The notes below the pieces were generated by a model. The model was not told where the DNA came from, ran no database searches, and saw only the letters and a program-made list of their open reading frames with translations. Below, one piece after another: positions 54,657 to 62,833 of a stretch of DNA of 64,000 bases. The DNA is from Gemmatimonadota bacterium (lineage in GTDB: Bacteria; Gemmatimonadota; Gemmatimonadetes; Gemmatimonadales; GWC2-71-9). Location of the stretch: the NCBI GenBank assembly GCA_016713785.1, contig JADJOM010000003.1, positions 558,001-622,000 of the forward strand, read 5' to 3'. Both the position numbers and the translations under genes were made by a program. The first letter of the stretch is position 1; each line of letters opens with the position of its first letter.

Positions 54657-55028
54657 ATGGATCACCCGCGCATCGGGAAGGGGCACCACATGGCGCAGGT
54701 CGCCACCGATCAGGTCTTTCACGCCCTGGCCAATCCCACCCGGCGCCGGGTGCTGGAGCGGCTCTCGGCCGGACCCGCCACCGTCAGCGAGCTGGCGGAT
54801 CGCTTCGACATGCAGCTCCCCTCGTTCGTGCAGCACCTCGGGGTGCTGGAACGCAGCCGGCTGGTGCGATCCGCCAAGCGCGGGCGGGTGCGCACCTACG
54901 AACTCGTCCCCGAGCGATTCGCGGTGGTTGAAGGCTGGCTGGCGGCGCGCCGGCGGGAGTGGGAGGCGCGGCTCGACCGGTTCGACGCCTACGTCAAACA
55001 ACTCAAGGACAAGGAAGCGGCCCCATGA
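54657..55028 (+). CDS. ArsR family transcription regulator (SdpR type)
   Basis: The 123-residue protein has a winged helix: VFHALANPTRRRVLERLSAGPATVSELADRFDMQLPSFVQHLGVLERSRLVRSAKRGRVRTYEL. There are no metal-binding Cys in the usual position. Such repressors usually control an adjacent AHSA1/SRPBCC gene, as here. ATG at 54657 has GGAGG 7 nt upstream; ATG at 54690 is an alternative. Confidence 0.93.
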   Translation: MDHPRIGKGHHMAQVATDQVFHALANPTRRRVLERLSAGPATVSELADRFDMQLPSFVQHLGVLERSRLVRSAKRGRVRTYELVPERFAVVEGWLAARRREWEARLDRFDAYVKQLKDKEAAP

Positions 55029-55513
55029 CCACGCAGTCCCAGTTCAATCCGAAGCTGGACTTCGCCATCGAGCGGTTCATCGACGCCCCCCCGCGGCTCG
55101 TCTGGGCCGCACTGACCCTGCCCGAGCACCTCAAGGAGTGGTACATGCCCCGGGCCTGGGGGCGGGTGGCGCGCGCCGAGCTCGACCTGCGGCCGGGCGG
55201 CATCGTCCGCATCGACATCGCCGTCGGCGATGGCCCGGACGCGCCCAACGTGGGCTGCGTCCTGGAGGTGGTCCCGATGGAGCGCCTGGTCTGGACGTCG
55301 ATGCTGTTCCCGGGCTATCGCCCGGCGGTCTTCGACGACATCCCGATCACCGCCATCATGACCCTGGCACCGGAGGGCAGCGGCACCCGCTACGTCTTCA
55401 CCGCGCTGCACCGGAATGAAGCCGACCTCGCGACCAACAAGGCGTCGGGCTTCTACGAGGGGAGCGAGATCGCCGTGGACCAGTTCGTGGCCCACGCCCT
55501 CACGCTGCGCTAG
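55025..55513 (+). CDS. SRPBCC/AHSA1-like protein
   Basis: The 162-residue protein begins MTTQSQFNPKLDFAIERFIDAPPRLVWAALTLPEHLKEWYMPRAWGR, the AHSA1 pattern with W.A.T.PEHL.EW. The C-terminal GFYEGSEIAVDQFVAHALTLR is typical. ATG overlaps the ArsR stop as ATGA (55025-55028). The pair is a common ArsR-regulated unit; ligand unknown. Confidence 0.94.
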   Translation: MTTQSQFNPKLDFAIERFIDAPPRLVWAALTLPEHLKEWYMPRAWGRVARAELDLRPGGIVRIDIAVGDGPDAPNVGCVLEVVPMERLVWTSMLFPGYRPAVFDDIPITAIMTLAPEGSGTRYVFTALHRNEADLATNKASGFYEGSEIAVDQFVAHALTLR

Positions 55514-55532
55514 TCCCGGGTGGGGCTCAGGG

Positions 55533-56090
55533 TCACGGTGCCGGCCGCAGCACCCGGTCGCCGTCGACCCGCACGATGACATAGGTGATCCGTGGCGTGA
55601 GCAGCTCCGCGAAGCCGTGCGGCGTGTGCGGCGGGATCACCACGATGTCCCCGGGCCCGACCTCCCGCCGGATCCCCCCGCGGATGGCGGTGCCCCGGGC
55701 GCTCGGCCCGATGAGCCCGAGCACCACCGGGCTCTCCGGCGGGAACGGGCGGGCGTCCACCAGCGTCCCGCCCACCACCAGGATCCCGCGTCCCTCCCGG
55801 ATCTCGTACACCTCGGTGATGGCGTCGTGCACGATGGCGTCGGGCGGGGTGCGGCCGTCCACCTGGGAGCGCCGCACCATCGAGACCGCCACGTTGTAGC
55901 CGCCGATGGGCACGAACCGCACCCGGGTATCGGCCACCGGGGCGGTGTCGGCCAGGGTGATCGCATGCTCGAGCTCGGCGCTCGTCACGGCGAGGCTGCT
56001 GTCCGCGGGGCGCGCGGGCGCGGCCTGGGCCGACGCGAGCGACGGGACCAGCAGCAGGGTCAGGGCCAGGCAGGGAATGGCGCGGGGCAT
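55533..56090 (-). CDS. Secreted cupin-domain protein
   Basis: The 185-residue protein has a signal peptide (MPRAIPCLALTLLLVPSLASAQ) and a cupin domain: IVHDAITEVYEIREGRGILVVGG and GDIVVIPPHTPHGFAEL (His ligands). Exported cupins of this size are often metal-dependent isomerases or oxygenases. ATG at 56090 was chosen at the signal start. Confidence 0.88.
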   Translation of the reverse strand: MPRAIPCLALTLLLVPSLASAQAAPARPADSSLAVTSAELEHAITLADTAPVADTRVRFVPIGGYNVAVSMVRRSQVDGRTPPDAIVHDAITEVYEIREGRGILVVGGTLVDARPFPPESPVVLGLIGPSARGTAIRGGIRREVGPGDIVVIPPHTPHGFAELLTPRITYVIVRVDGDRVLRPAP

Positions 56091-56210
56091 GGGTTCACTT
56101 GGTCGAGGGTTGGTGGTCGCCGCGGCGCCCGGCGCCCGGCGGGCTGTGGGCGGGAGCCTGCTTGCCCCACCGGGCAGGGGCGGCATCGAAGGCGAAGGCT
56201 GTCGGGCGGA

Positions 56211-56819
56211 TCAGCCGGCGGCCAGGGCGGCGGAAAATGCTGGCTCGGCCAGTACCGAGGCCAGGGGCCGCGGCGGATCGGGCGGGGCGGGGTATGCGCC
56301 GATGGCCCGTTCGAACCAGCGGACGTCCCGCCACTGCCCATGCTTGAACCCCACGCGGTGGTAGGTACCGACCTCCCGGAATCCCATGGCCTCATGGAAA
56401 CCGATGCTCGCCGGGTTCGGCAGGGCGATCCCGGCGTAGGCATTCTGGAACCCCTGCAGCCGGAGGACGCCGAGGAGGCTGGTGTACAGTGTACGGGCCA
56501 CCCCGCGCCGATGCGCCCGCGCATCGACGTACGCGGAGACCTCGACCGACCACCCGTACGCCGCCCGTTCGCGGTGCGCGCTGGCGTACGCGTAGCCGAG
56601 GAGGGCCTCGCCCTCCACCCCGACGAGCCATGGGAACCGCGGCAGCAGCGCCTCCACCCGCCGCCCCATCTCCGCGCCGTCCGGCGCGCTGGCCTCGAAC
56701 GACGTCGGATGCTCCTCCACCGCGGGGCGGTAGATCCGGGCCAGGTCGGCACCGTCCCCAGGCGTCGCAAGGCGGATCACCAGCCGCGGCGTCACTCGGC
56801 CCCCCGCGCCGGTCGTCAC
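56211..56819 (-). CDS. GNAT acetyltransferase (phosphinothricin acetyltransferase-like)
   Basis: The 202-residue protein has RLATPGDGADLARIYRPAVEEHPTSFE, YAYASAHRERAAYGWSVEVSAYVDARAHRRGVARTLY and GIALPNPASIGFHEAMGFREVGTYHRVGFKHGQWRDVRWFER, the PAT/Bar family signature (ASAHRxRxAYxWxVExSxYV). It would acetylate amino-acid-like amines such as phosphinothricin or methionine sulfone; resistance is not implied. Confidence 0.95.
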   Translation of the reverse strand: MTTGAGGRVTPRLVIRLATPGDGADLARIYRPAVEEHPTSFEASAPDGAEMGRRVEALLPRFPWLVGVEGEALLGYAYASAHRERAAYGWSVEVSAYVDARAHRRGVARTLYTSLLGVLRLQGFQNAYAGIALPNPASIGFHEAMGFREVGTYHRVGFKHGQWRDVRWFERAIGAYPAPPDPPRPLASVLAEPAFSAALAAG

Positions 56820-56886
56820 GGCCGCCGCGCCAGGGGGTCATCGAGGCCAGCGGCCACGATGCCGACATTGTCCATCCGCGGGACGC

Positions 56887-57561
56887 TCATGCCGCCTGCC
56901 GGTCGACCAGCTGCTGCATCAGCTCGATGGCGCCGTTGAGCACCGGCACCGCCACGGGATAGCCCATCAGCGCCTCCATCGTCCCCTCCCCGAAATAGAG
57001 CCCGCTCGGCGTCAGGAAGTTGATCCGGACCTGGCCCGCCGGCGGGGCGGGGCGGCGGGGTTCGAGCCACGGGCCGATGCGCTGCACCACCGCGACGCTG
57101 TGGGTGAGCAGCCGGTCGATGCACCCGTCGAGCGAGGCATCCGGCCGCTCCCAGACTTCCCCGGCGCCGGAGTAGTTGTAGTAGCGCGCCGAGTGGTCGT
57201 CGTACGCCGCCAGGAGATCCAGGCCCTCCGCCAGCGCGACCTCGAGGACCACGCCATGCACCTGCCTGGCCTGGGCCTCCGGCGGCTGCTCCCCCTGCGC
57301 CCGGAGGAAGCTCCAGGCCTGCAGGTAGTGGCGCGTCTCGAGGCCCGGCAGCGCAAGCACCTCGCGCCACCGGGCCCGCGCCGCGCCGGGATCTCCCGCC
57401 TCCAGGTGGTGCCGCGCCGCCGCGAAGGAGCTCCACGGCGCGTCCCCCACCGGAGCGCCCGCGGGCGGCCAGTGCGGCAGCGCCAGGTCGCCGAACAGGG
57501 TGTCGCGAAGAGTGAGGGGGGCCGCGCCGGTCGCGTCCGCGGCAGGGTGGTGGGAGCCCAC
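56887..57561 (-). CDS. Protein of unknown function with YYNYSG motif
   Basis: The 224-residue form has LFGDLALPHWPPAG, helical repeats (AAARHHLEAGDPGAARARWREVLALPG), then SARYYNYSGAGEVWERPDASLDG and INFLTPSGLYFGEGTMEALM. No signal clearly belongs to it. GTG at 57561 with GAGGA upstream was chosen; the frame is open to 57810 and overlaps the DUF2306 gene, so GTG at 57696 or TTG at 57606 are alternatives. Confidence 0.65.
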   Translation of the reverse strand: MGSHHPAADATGAAPLTLRDTLFGDLALPHWPPAGAPVGDAPWSSFAAARHHLEAGDPGAARARWREVLALPGLETRHYLQAWSFLRAQGEQPPEAQARQVHGVVLEVALAEGLDLLAAYDDHSARYYNYSGAGEVWERPDASLDGCIDRLLTHSVAVVQRIGPWLEPRRPAPPAGQVRINFLTPSGLYFGEGTMEALMGYPVAVPVLNGAIELMQQLVDRQAA

Positions 57562-57710
57562 GAGGTCCTCGTCGAAGGGGGCCAGCAGGCCGACAAGCAG
57601 AGCCGCCAAGGCTCCTGCATGGCGCGGCGCAGCGGTGGTGCCGGTGGGACAAACTGGGCCGGCTCGTCGGCCGCGGCAAGGACATGCCGGCTCCACGTCC
57701 GGCCCCCGCG

Positions 57711-58358
57711 CTACTCCGCCGTCGCCGCCCGGCGGGCGTCGCCCCGCAGCAGGGGCAGCCAGGCAAGCCACAGTTCGAGCACCAGGAGCGGGATCACCCA
57801 GCTCGCCCACTCACGGGTCGCGTCGCGCATGGCCTCATCCCGGACGTAGAAGAAGAGCCAGTCCTGGAGGTCATACATGAGCCGGAGCCAGACCAGCACC
57901 AGGGCCAGGCCGTAGCTCCGGATCATGAACAGCCGGTGGGCGGCGAAGCGCCGCCGGAGGGCGCACCGCCACGCGGCCAGCGTGAAGAAGAGCCAGAGCG
58001 CGCCGAGCAGGACGATCGGCAGGCGCGAGCCCTCGTACTCGATGGTCGCGCCCAGGTAGATCGCGGAAAGCGCGGCGATGGTGGCGCCGCCGATGTAGCA
58101 CCGCCCGATGAGCCGATGGAGCGCCGGGCGTCGCGTGCGCAGGGAGGTGCTGAACTGCAGCGGGCCCCCGATGAACACGGCCAGCGCGGCGCCGAGGTGG
58201 GCGATGTACCACGCCTGCTTGTTGAGGAGGTCAGGCCCGAGCTGGCCAGGGGTCAGGAAGCGAAAGCTGATCGCGCGATACAGGTAGTAGACGCTCAAGG
58301 GGAGCAGGATGCCCCAGGCCAGCCGGGTCTGCACCGCCGTCGGGCGAGTCGTGGTCAT
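57711..58358 (-). CDS. DUF2306-like membrane protein
   Basis: The 215-residue protein has seven or so helices. AHLGAALAVFIGGPLQFSTSLRTRRPALHRLIGRCYIG (53-90) and RRFAAHRLFMIRSYGLALVLVWLRLM (136-161) match the DUF2306 pattern (GPLQ and HR.IGR.Y, with paired His). The family may bind heme; function unknown. It lies 4 nt after the DUF1801 gene. Confidence 0.9.
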   Translation of the reverse strand: MTTTRPTAVQTRLAWGILLPLSVYYLYRAISFRFLTPGQLGPDLLNKQAWYIAHLGAALAVFIGGPLQFSTSLRTRRPALHRLIGRCYIGGATIAALSAIYLGATIEYEGSRLPIVLLGALWLFFTLAAWRCALRRRFAAHRLFMIRSYGLALVLVWLRLMYDLQDWLFFYVRDEAMRDATREWASWVIPLLVLELWLAWLPLLRGDARRAATAE

Positions 58359-58362
58359 GCGG

Positions 58363-58863
58363 TCATCGCTTCCCCCCGACCCCGGGCACGGCCGCGACCT
58401 GCCGCATCCAGGCGGCCACCTGGCGCGCGTCGAGGTCGGCCAGTGACCGGAGCTCGACGCCACGCGTCGCCTTGCCCATCGCCACCGGCGTCACCGGGGG
58501 GACCGGCGTGAGCGCCGTACCGTTCACGAACATCAGCTTGATGTGGCCGGCAAAGGCGCCGCAGGAAAAACACCAGCCATCGCCGACACCATAGTAGGCC
58601 ATCCCCCACTTCACCGACCGCTGCAGGCCGGGCAGCGTCCGCGCCGCGAGGGCGTCGACGCGCTCCGCGACGCCGCGCTGCGGCTGCGGAAGGCTCGCGA
58701 TGTAGGCAAGGACCGGCGCATCGCCGGCCGCCGCCTTGGCGGCGCTGGCCTTGCCCGTCACCATCGATGCCGGCAGGGGCGTGGCGGCCTTGGCCTTCGG
58801 CGCTTTCTTGGCCGGCTTCCGGCCTGCGGGCCGGGCCACCTTGTCAGTCTTGCGAGCCGGCAT
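58363..58863 (-). CDS. DUF1801-like protein
   Basis: The 166-residue protein has a Lys/Ala-rich N-terminal tail, then VLAYIASLPQPQRGVAERVDALAARTLPGLQRSVKWGMAYYGVGDGWCFSCGAFAGHIKLMFVNGTAL, the DUF1801 core with KWGMAYY. Such proteins are YdhG-like and of unknown function. ATG at 58863 has GGGAG 6 nt upstream; it overlaps the PhnB gene by 20 nt. Confidence 0.88.
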   Translation of the reverse strand: MPARKTDKVARPAGRKPAKKAPKAKAATPLPASMVTGKASAAKAAAGDAPVLAYIASLPQPQRGVAERVDALAARTLPGLQRSVKWGMAYYGVGDGWCFSCGAFAGHIKLMFVNGTALTPVPPVTPVAMGKATRGVELRSLADLDARQVAAWMRQVAAVPGVGGKR

Positions 58864-59350
58864 GGCGGTCTCCCGGAGCGGGAAGGTGTGTCGCCGCATC
58901 GTAGGCCTTCTCGAGCGCCGCCACGTCCAGCTTCACCATCGTCATCATGGCGTCCATCACGGCCTGCACCTTCCGGCTGTCCTTGTCGCCGATCAGCTCC
59001 ATGAACCGCCGCGGCACGATCTGCCACGTGACGCCGAACGGATCCTTGATCCACCCGCACGCGCTCGGCGTGGCGCCCGCCGCGACCAGCTTGTCCCAGT
59101 ACAGGTCGACTTCCGCCTGGTCCGCGCAGTCCACGTAGAGGGAAAAGCCCTCGGAGAAGCTGAAGTACGAGCCCCCGTTGTAGCCCATGAAGGCCTGGCC
59201 CCCGACCACGAACTCGGCGGAGGAGATCGGGCCATCCTTGCCGGTCCGGGCGACGTGCTTGATCCGGGAGTCCGGGAACGTGGCGGTGTAGAACGCGATG
59301 GCCGCCTCGAGCTGATCATTGAACATCAGGAAGGGTGTCACCTTGGTCAT
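58844..59350 (-). CDS. PhnB-like VOC protein
   Basis: The 168-residue protein begins MTKVTPFLMFNDQLEAAIAFYTATFPDSRI and has GQAFMGYNGGSYFSFSEGFSLYV, VDLYWDKLVAAGATPSACGWIKDPFGVTWQIVPRRFMELI, the 3-demethylubiquinone-methyltransferase-like PhnB VOC signature. Function unknown. It overlaps the DUF1801 gene and has TACTCT 28 nt upstream. Confidence 0.95.
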   Translation of the reverse strand: MTKVTPFLMFNDQLEAAIAFYTATFPDSRIKHVARTGKDGPISSAEFVVGGQAFMGYNGGSYFSFSEGFSLYVDCADQAEVDLYWDKLVAAGATPSACGWIKDPFGVTWQIVPRRFMELIGDKDSRKVQAVMDAMMTMVKLDVAALEKAYDAATHLPAPGDRHAGSQD

Positions 59351-59727
59351 CGGACATCCTCCCTGTCGCGGAGGGGCGAGAGTAGTTGACGAGAGCGTGC
59401 CCACGCGCAGGTCCGCGTGGGTCGTGCCATTGTTGGCCCAGGTGGGTCTTTGGTTGAACGGGTGCACCCGCTGGTGCCGTGCCACCCAATCTCAACAGCG
59501 GCTGGCTTGAATCCACTGCCTGGGGCGGCCCTGCGCCACGCTCGCGCAGGGTGAGCGCCTGTTCCCTGGCGTCAGGCCATCGTCGGAATCACGCCTGTGC
59601 CTGATCGAGCGGGGCGCATCGGGGTCCCGGAAACCTACGTGGCAACGTATGGTCCTGCCAGCCCGCGGCAGCCGACCGGACCGCGCCCTGTCCACTGCGT
59701 GCGGTGGGTGACCGGCGGCCGTACGCT
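59351..59727. other. 377-bp region without a supported gene
   Basis: No frame here matches a known protein or shows a convincing start and codon pattern. Near its left end, TACTCT (59379-59384) on the minus strand may be the -10 of the PhnB gene. A GTTGA/TCAAC pair (59453 and about 59493) forms a weak inverted repeat. Nothing else was seen. Confidence 0.5.
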
Positions 59728-60033
59728 CTAGACGCTCGTGAGGATCGCGAGCGCCGTCCCGAGTGTCAGGAGGGAGGCGAGGCCCACGAAGTATGGGCGG
59801 AGGGAAGGATCGTTGAGACGGCCCCGGGCCACTGCGACGGCCGCGAGGGTCAGAAACCCGGCTGCCGCAAGGCAGGCGATGGCCCGGAGTGCCTGACTGA
59901 CTGAAGGAGCGTGTGTCAGGGCCAGCAGCAGCGCCGCGGCGAATGCCCCCAAGGCTCCCGCAAGCAGGAGGAGCGCTCCGGGTAGCCTCCAGGCGGGACC
60001 AGGCGGCTGCGTCACAAACCGGTGCCAGGGCAT
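59728..60033 (-). CDS. Three-helix membrane protein, unknown function
   Basis: The 101-residue product begins MPWHRFVTQPPGPAWRLPGALLLLAGALGAFAAALLLALTHAP and has three hydrophobic segments. ATG at 60033 was chosen because GGAG lies 4-7 nt upstream. No family recognised. Confidence 0.68.
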   Translation of the reverse strand: MPWHRFVTQPPGPAWRLPGALLLLAGALGAFAAALLLALTHAPSVSQALRAIACLAAAGFLTLAAVAVARGRLNDPSLRPYFVGLASLLTLGTALAILTSV

Positions 60034-60057
60034 GGCGCTCCAATGCGACAAGGGGAA

Positions 60058-60438
60058 CTACGCTTCTGCAATGGCCGCGATCGAGATCAGCAGGCCTTCC
60101 ACCCTGACCGGCAGCTTGGCGCCCTGCCGCGCGGGTGGATCCACCGGGAACCACCGCAGCCACTCCTCATTCATCCCCGCGAAGTCCGACTCGTTGGCCA
60201 GGACGACCGTCGCACTCACGACCTGGTCGAGGGAGCTGCCCGCGGCCTCGAGGATGGCCGCGATGTTCCGGAGGCACTGGGCGGTTTGCTCCTGGATGGT
60301 GGATCCGGCCAGGGCGCCCGTGGCGGGGTCAACCGGCGCAGTGCCGGAGACAAAGATGAGGCCTGCCGCGCGGGTCGCCTGGCTGTAGGTGGGCGGGGCG
60401 GCTGGAGCAGTGGTGGTCCGAATGACGGTACGGGGCAC
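60058..60438 (-). CDS. RidA family protein
   Basis: The 126-residue protein has YSQATRAAGLIFVSGTAPVDPATG, IQEQTAQCLRNIAAILEAAGSSLDQVVSATVVLANESDFAGMNEEWLRWF and the final strand, the RidA/YjgF trimer signature. RidA deaminates reactive enamines; the catalytic Arg is replaced or shifted (the usual P.R.xV is ARQGAKLPV), so activity may differ. TAGATT lies 53 nt upstream. Confidence 0.92.
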   Translation of the reverse strand: MPRTVIRTTTAPAAPPTYSQATRAAGLIFVSGTAPVDPATGALAGSTIQEQTAQCLRNIAAILEAAGSSLDQVVSATVVLANESDFAGMNEEWLRWFPVDPPARQGAKLPVRVEGLLISIAAIAEA

Positions 60439-60491
60439 GGTGTCTCCAGCAGGACGCGGGGCGATGTCAGGGGTCCATGTCGTGCATGGGA

Positions 60492-60497
60492 AATCTA
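60492..60497 (-). promoter_or_regulatory. Candidate -10 element TAGATT
   Basis: TAGATT on the minus strand, 53 nt before the RidA ATG. Confidence 0.38.
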
Positions 60498-60617
60498 GTC
60501 TGCCGACACGTCACGGGCCCGGCGGGATCACGGGGGTGGATCAACAGCTGGCCGGCCAGAAGGACGCAGCCTTCTGTCCACGGGTTACCTGGGCGGAGTG
60601 TCGGTGGGGTGGGGAGT

Positions 60618-60869
60618 TCATGCGTGACCGAACACCCACGGTCGGCTGAGGCGCCCGGTCGGGGCCGCGGGACATACCCGCCATGGCACGTCGGCAGCCG
60701 CGGCGTGCCCGAGCTGCTGCACGATGACGGCGAGACCCGCCACGAAGAAACCCGCCGCGCACTGGCCCAGGCGCACACGCGGTGCGTCCACGCCAAGGAC
60801 GCCAGGACCCTTTCCCTCGAGTCGCAGGAGGATCCACGAGAAGGCCAGCAGGATGGGGCCGATCATCAC
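60618..60869 (-). pseudogene. Truncated CPBP-type membrane protein
   Basis: The frame (83 residues) opens with MIGPILLAFSWILLRLEGKG, GVLGVDAPRVRLGQCAAGFFVAG, which resembles the N-terminal part of CPBP (CAAX-protease-like) membrane proteins. After residue 55 it loses any match and ends at TGA, so it lacks the EExxxR catalytic helices. It is therefore a remnant or shortened gene. Confidence 0.45.
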
Positions 60870-61060
60870 CGGGTGGGGTGAGGGAGGCGTGCCAAGGGGC
60901 GGACGACGCGCCCACTACGCGCGTAGGCGGGTTCTGTTTCGTCGCCGGACACCCGCGCATCACCTGCCTGGGGCGGCGGAGAGGAGGAACCCGTCGGGCT
61001 GGCGGGGATCACATGCTACCGGACAGTTAGGCTATGGCCGGGCCCCGACTGGTGGATGCG

Positions 61061-61753
61061 CTAGTTGGGCCGTGCCGGGACGGAAGCCGGAACGCGCTGC
61101 CCGATGCGCCCCCACCGGATGGCTGAGAGCCATGGGAGGAGGCGAGGCGAATGTGGGTCATAGCTGTAATAGACGTAGCGGGGTCTGCCCACGACATGAC
61201 TCGCAGGCAGGAACCCCCAGAAGCGACTGTCGTAGCTGAAGTCCCGATGGTCCCCGAGCACGAGATAGGCGCCCGCCGGGACACGAAGCGGTCCCCAGTT
61301 CCGCCGATCGGGAACGAGCCCATCGGCGCGATGGAGGAGGAATGGCGCCTGCCAGCGAGCCATCTGCTCGCGGAGCTCCGGGGAGTCCGCGGGTCCACCC
61401 ACCGACGAGTGACCCTGGGACCAGGCCGGCTGGAGCCGGTTGAGGAACAGCTCGCCGTTGCTCATGCCGACGCTGTCGCCAGGGACGGCCGCAATGCGGC
61501 TGACCGTGAGGAGACCAGGCGCTTCCACGGAAATGAAGGCCACGACCTCGCCACGCTGAGGCCGGTAACCCGGCCGAAGCTCCACCATGAGGTGGTCACC
61601 TGCCAGCAGCGCAGGCTCCATGGAGCCGGTGGGCATCCTGAAGGCCGTACGCCGCCCTGGCGCGCCATGGCCGCCAAGGAGCGCGGCGGCAAGGATAGCC
61701 GCGGCCAGCAGCGGCAGGATCAACAGGACCTTCGGTGTGCCCTTGAGCGTCAT
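61061..61753 (-). CDS. Signal peptidase I-like protein lacking the catalytic lysine
   Basis: The 230-residue protein has an N-terminal helix (LLILPLLAAAILAAALL) and box B with Ser44 (MPTGSMEPALLAGD). Box D, normally xKRxxxxPGD, reads VSRIAAVPGD (84-93), with Ser85 instead of Lys. Box E is GDHRDFSYDSRFWGF (167-181), intact. No Lys remains beyond residue 8. It may be inactive or use another base. It stands apart from other cell-wall genes. Confidence 0.85.
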   Translation of the reverse strand: MTLKGTPKVLLILPLLAAAILAAALLGGHGAPGRRTAFRMPTGSMEPALLAGDHLMVELRPGYRPQRGEVVAFISVEAPGLLTVSRIAAVPGDSVGMSNGELFLNRLQPAWSQGHSSVGGPADSPELREQMARWQAPFLLHRADGLVPDRRNWGPLRVPAGAYLVLGDHRDFSYDSRFWGFLPASHVVGRPRYVYYSYDPHSPRLLPWLSAIRWGRIGQRVPASVPARPN

Positions 61754-61896
61754 CGCAGGTGTCTCATCGCATTGGCCTGACGCCCCCGCAGATGTGGCCG
61801 GGCGCGGCGGGAGCGCGACGGTCCCGGGCACCTCGCCTGATGGTGCCAGACCCTTCCCAGGCTGACAGCCGCCCCCCGGCAGGGTCCATTCGGACG

Positions 61897-62445
61897 TCAG
61901 GCGCCTGCCGAGTCGACGGCTGAGACCGCTGGCCGGAGCTGGCTCCACGCCCACCCGAGCAGGGTGAGGACCAGGAAGGGATACGCGAAGAACGGCAGGG
62001 GCGACGAAGTCGGGAGCAGCGGGTGGCCGGCAAACAGCTGACTCGCCGTCAGGGCAAAGAGGCAGGCCGAGATGACACCGACCCCGCGAATCCAGGCGGG
62101 GAAGACGGGGGTCACGCTCACCATGAGCAGGGCGGTGGCCCAGAGGGCGGTGCCCGCGGCGAAGGCCGGCACGCTCCCAGCCGGCCCGGCGGCGGTCCCA
62201 CCGAGGAGAACCCCCTCGCCGATCGCGAAGACGAGGAAGCCCGCCGCGGCGAGGTCGACGCCCGCCCGGAAGTACTTGAGGGCGAGGAGGGTGGTGCCCG
62301 CCACGAGGGCCACGCTGTCGAGGGCCCAGAGGCTCGCCTGGAGGGTGGCGGAGGAGGCGAAAGTGCCGGCGAGGCCGAGGGCGGCGCCCACCAGCAGCCC
62401 GGCGGCAGCGAGCCTCGAGAGGAGCCTGTCTGCAGAGGTCATCAT
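61897..62445 (-). CDS. Membrane protein, unknown function
   Basis: The 182-residue product has five to six hydrophobic segments, starts MMTSADRLLSRLAAAGLLVGAALGLAGTF, and contains LVSVTPVFPAWIRGVGVISACLF-like helices. No family recognised. It is 144 nt upstream of the SPase gene. Confidence 0.72.
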   Translation of the reverse strand: MMTSADRLLSRLAAAGLLVGAALGLAGTFASSATLQASLWALDSVALVAGTTLLALKYFRAGVDLAAAGFLVFAIGEGVLLGGTAAGPAGSVPAFAAGTALWATALLMVSVTPVFPAWIRGVGVISACLFALTASQLFAGHPLLPTSSPLPFFAYPFLVLTLLGWAWSQLRPAVSAVDSAGA

Positions 62446-62833
62446 GCTCGGGACCGTGGGGGAGAGAGGGGGGAGAGACCCGGGGTCGCACAGTGACCTG
62501 ACGCCCGCGTACGACCGGCAGCGCGAGGGCTGTGGACTGTCCGTGGCAGCAACTTACCGCCCGGGCGCTGACAGGTCCATGCGCCAGGGGTGGCGGAGGC
62601 CAACGGGACCGCCACGAAGCGCGATGGCGAGCCTGGTGAACGCAGCCGCACCTCTCGGCGGACCCGCGAAGCAGGATAGCCTACATGCTGTACCCTGCAC
62701 GACGAGTGGGTGGTCAACAAGCGCCCTCGGCATGCCGGCGGCACATACCGCACCCACGAATGCCCCGAGGTCCTTGCGTCCACCGATCGTCGGGACGCCT
62801 GCGGTGATGGAGGAGGCGCGTGAACCGATGGGT
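62446..62833. other. 388-bp region without a supported gene
   Basis: Two short minus-strand frames (up to 113 codons) are open but look like random GC-rich sequence (Pro/Arg/Ala-rich, no motif). TATCCT at 62673-62678 (minus) is the only promoter-like hexamer. No gene is called. Confidence 0.5.

Noticed and set aside
59453..59500. GTTGA...TCAAC inverted repeat as a mobile-element or attC end
   Set aside because: The arms are only 5 bp and in the wrong order for attC; no recombinase gene is near.
59492..60163. 223-residue minus-strand frame
   Set aside because: It overlaps two better genes (59728-60033 and 60058-60438) and is Arg/Pro/Ser-rich without family motifs.
61026..61071. GTTAGGC (61026-61032) and GTTGGGC (61065-61071) as integron attC core sites
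   Set aside because: Both copies have the same orientation, and no RYYYAAC partner at a proper distance was found. There is no palindrome between them, so no attC.
62554..62757. 67-residue minus-strand frame
   Set aside because: No Shine-Dalgarno, no motif and Arg/Pro/Ala-rich random-like composition; probably not a gene.
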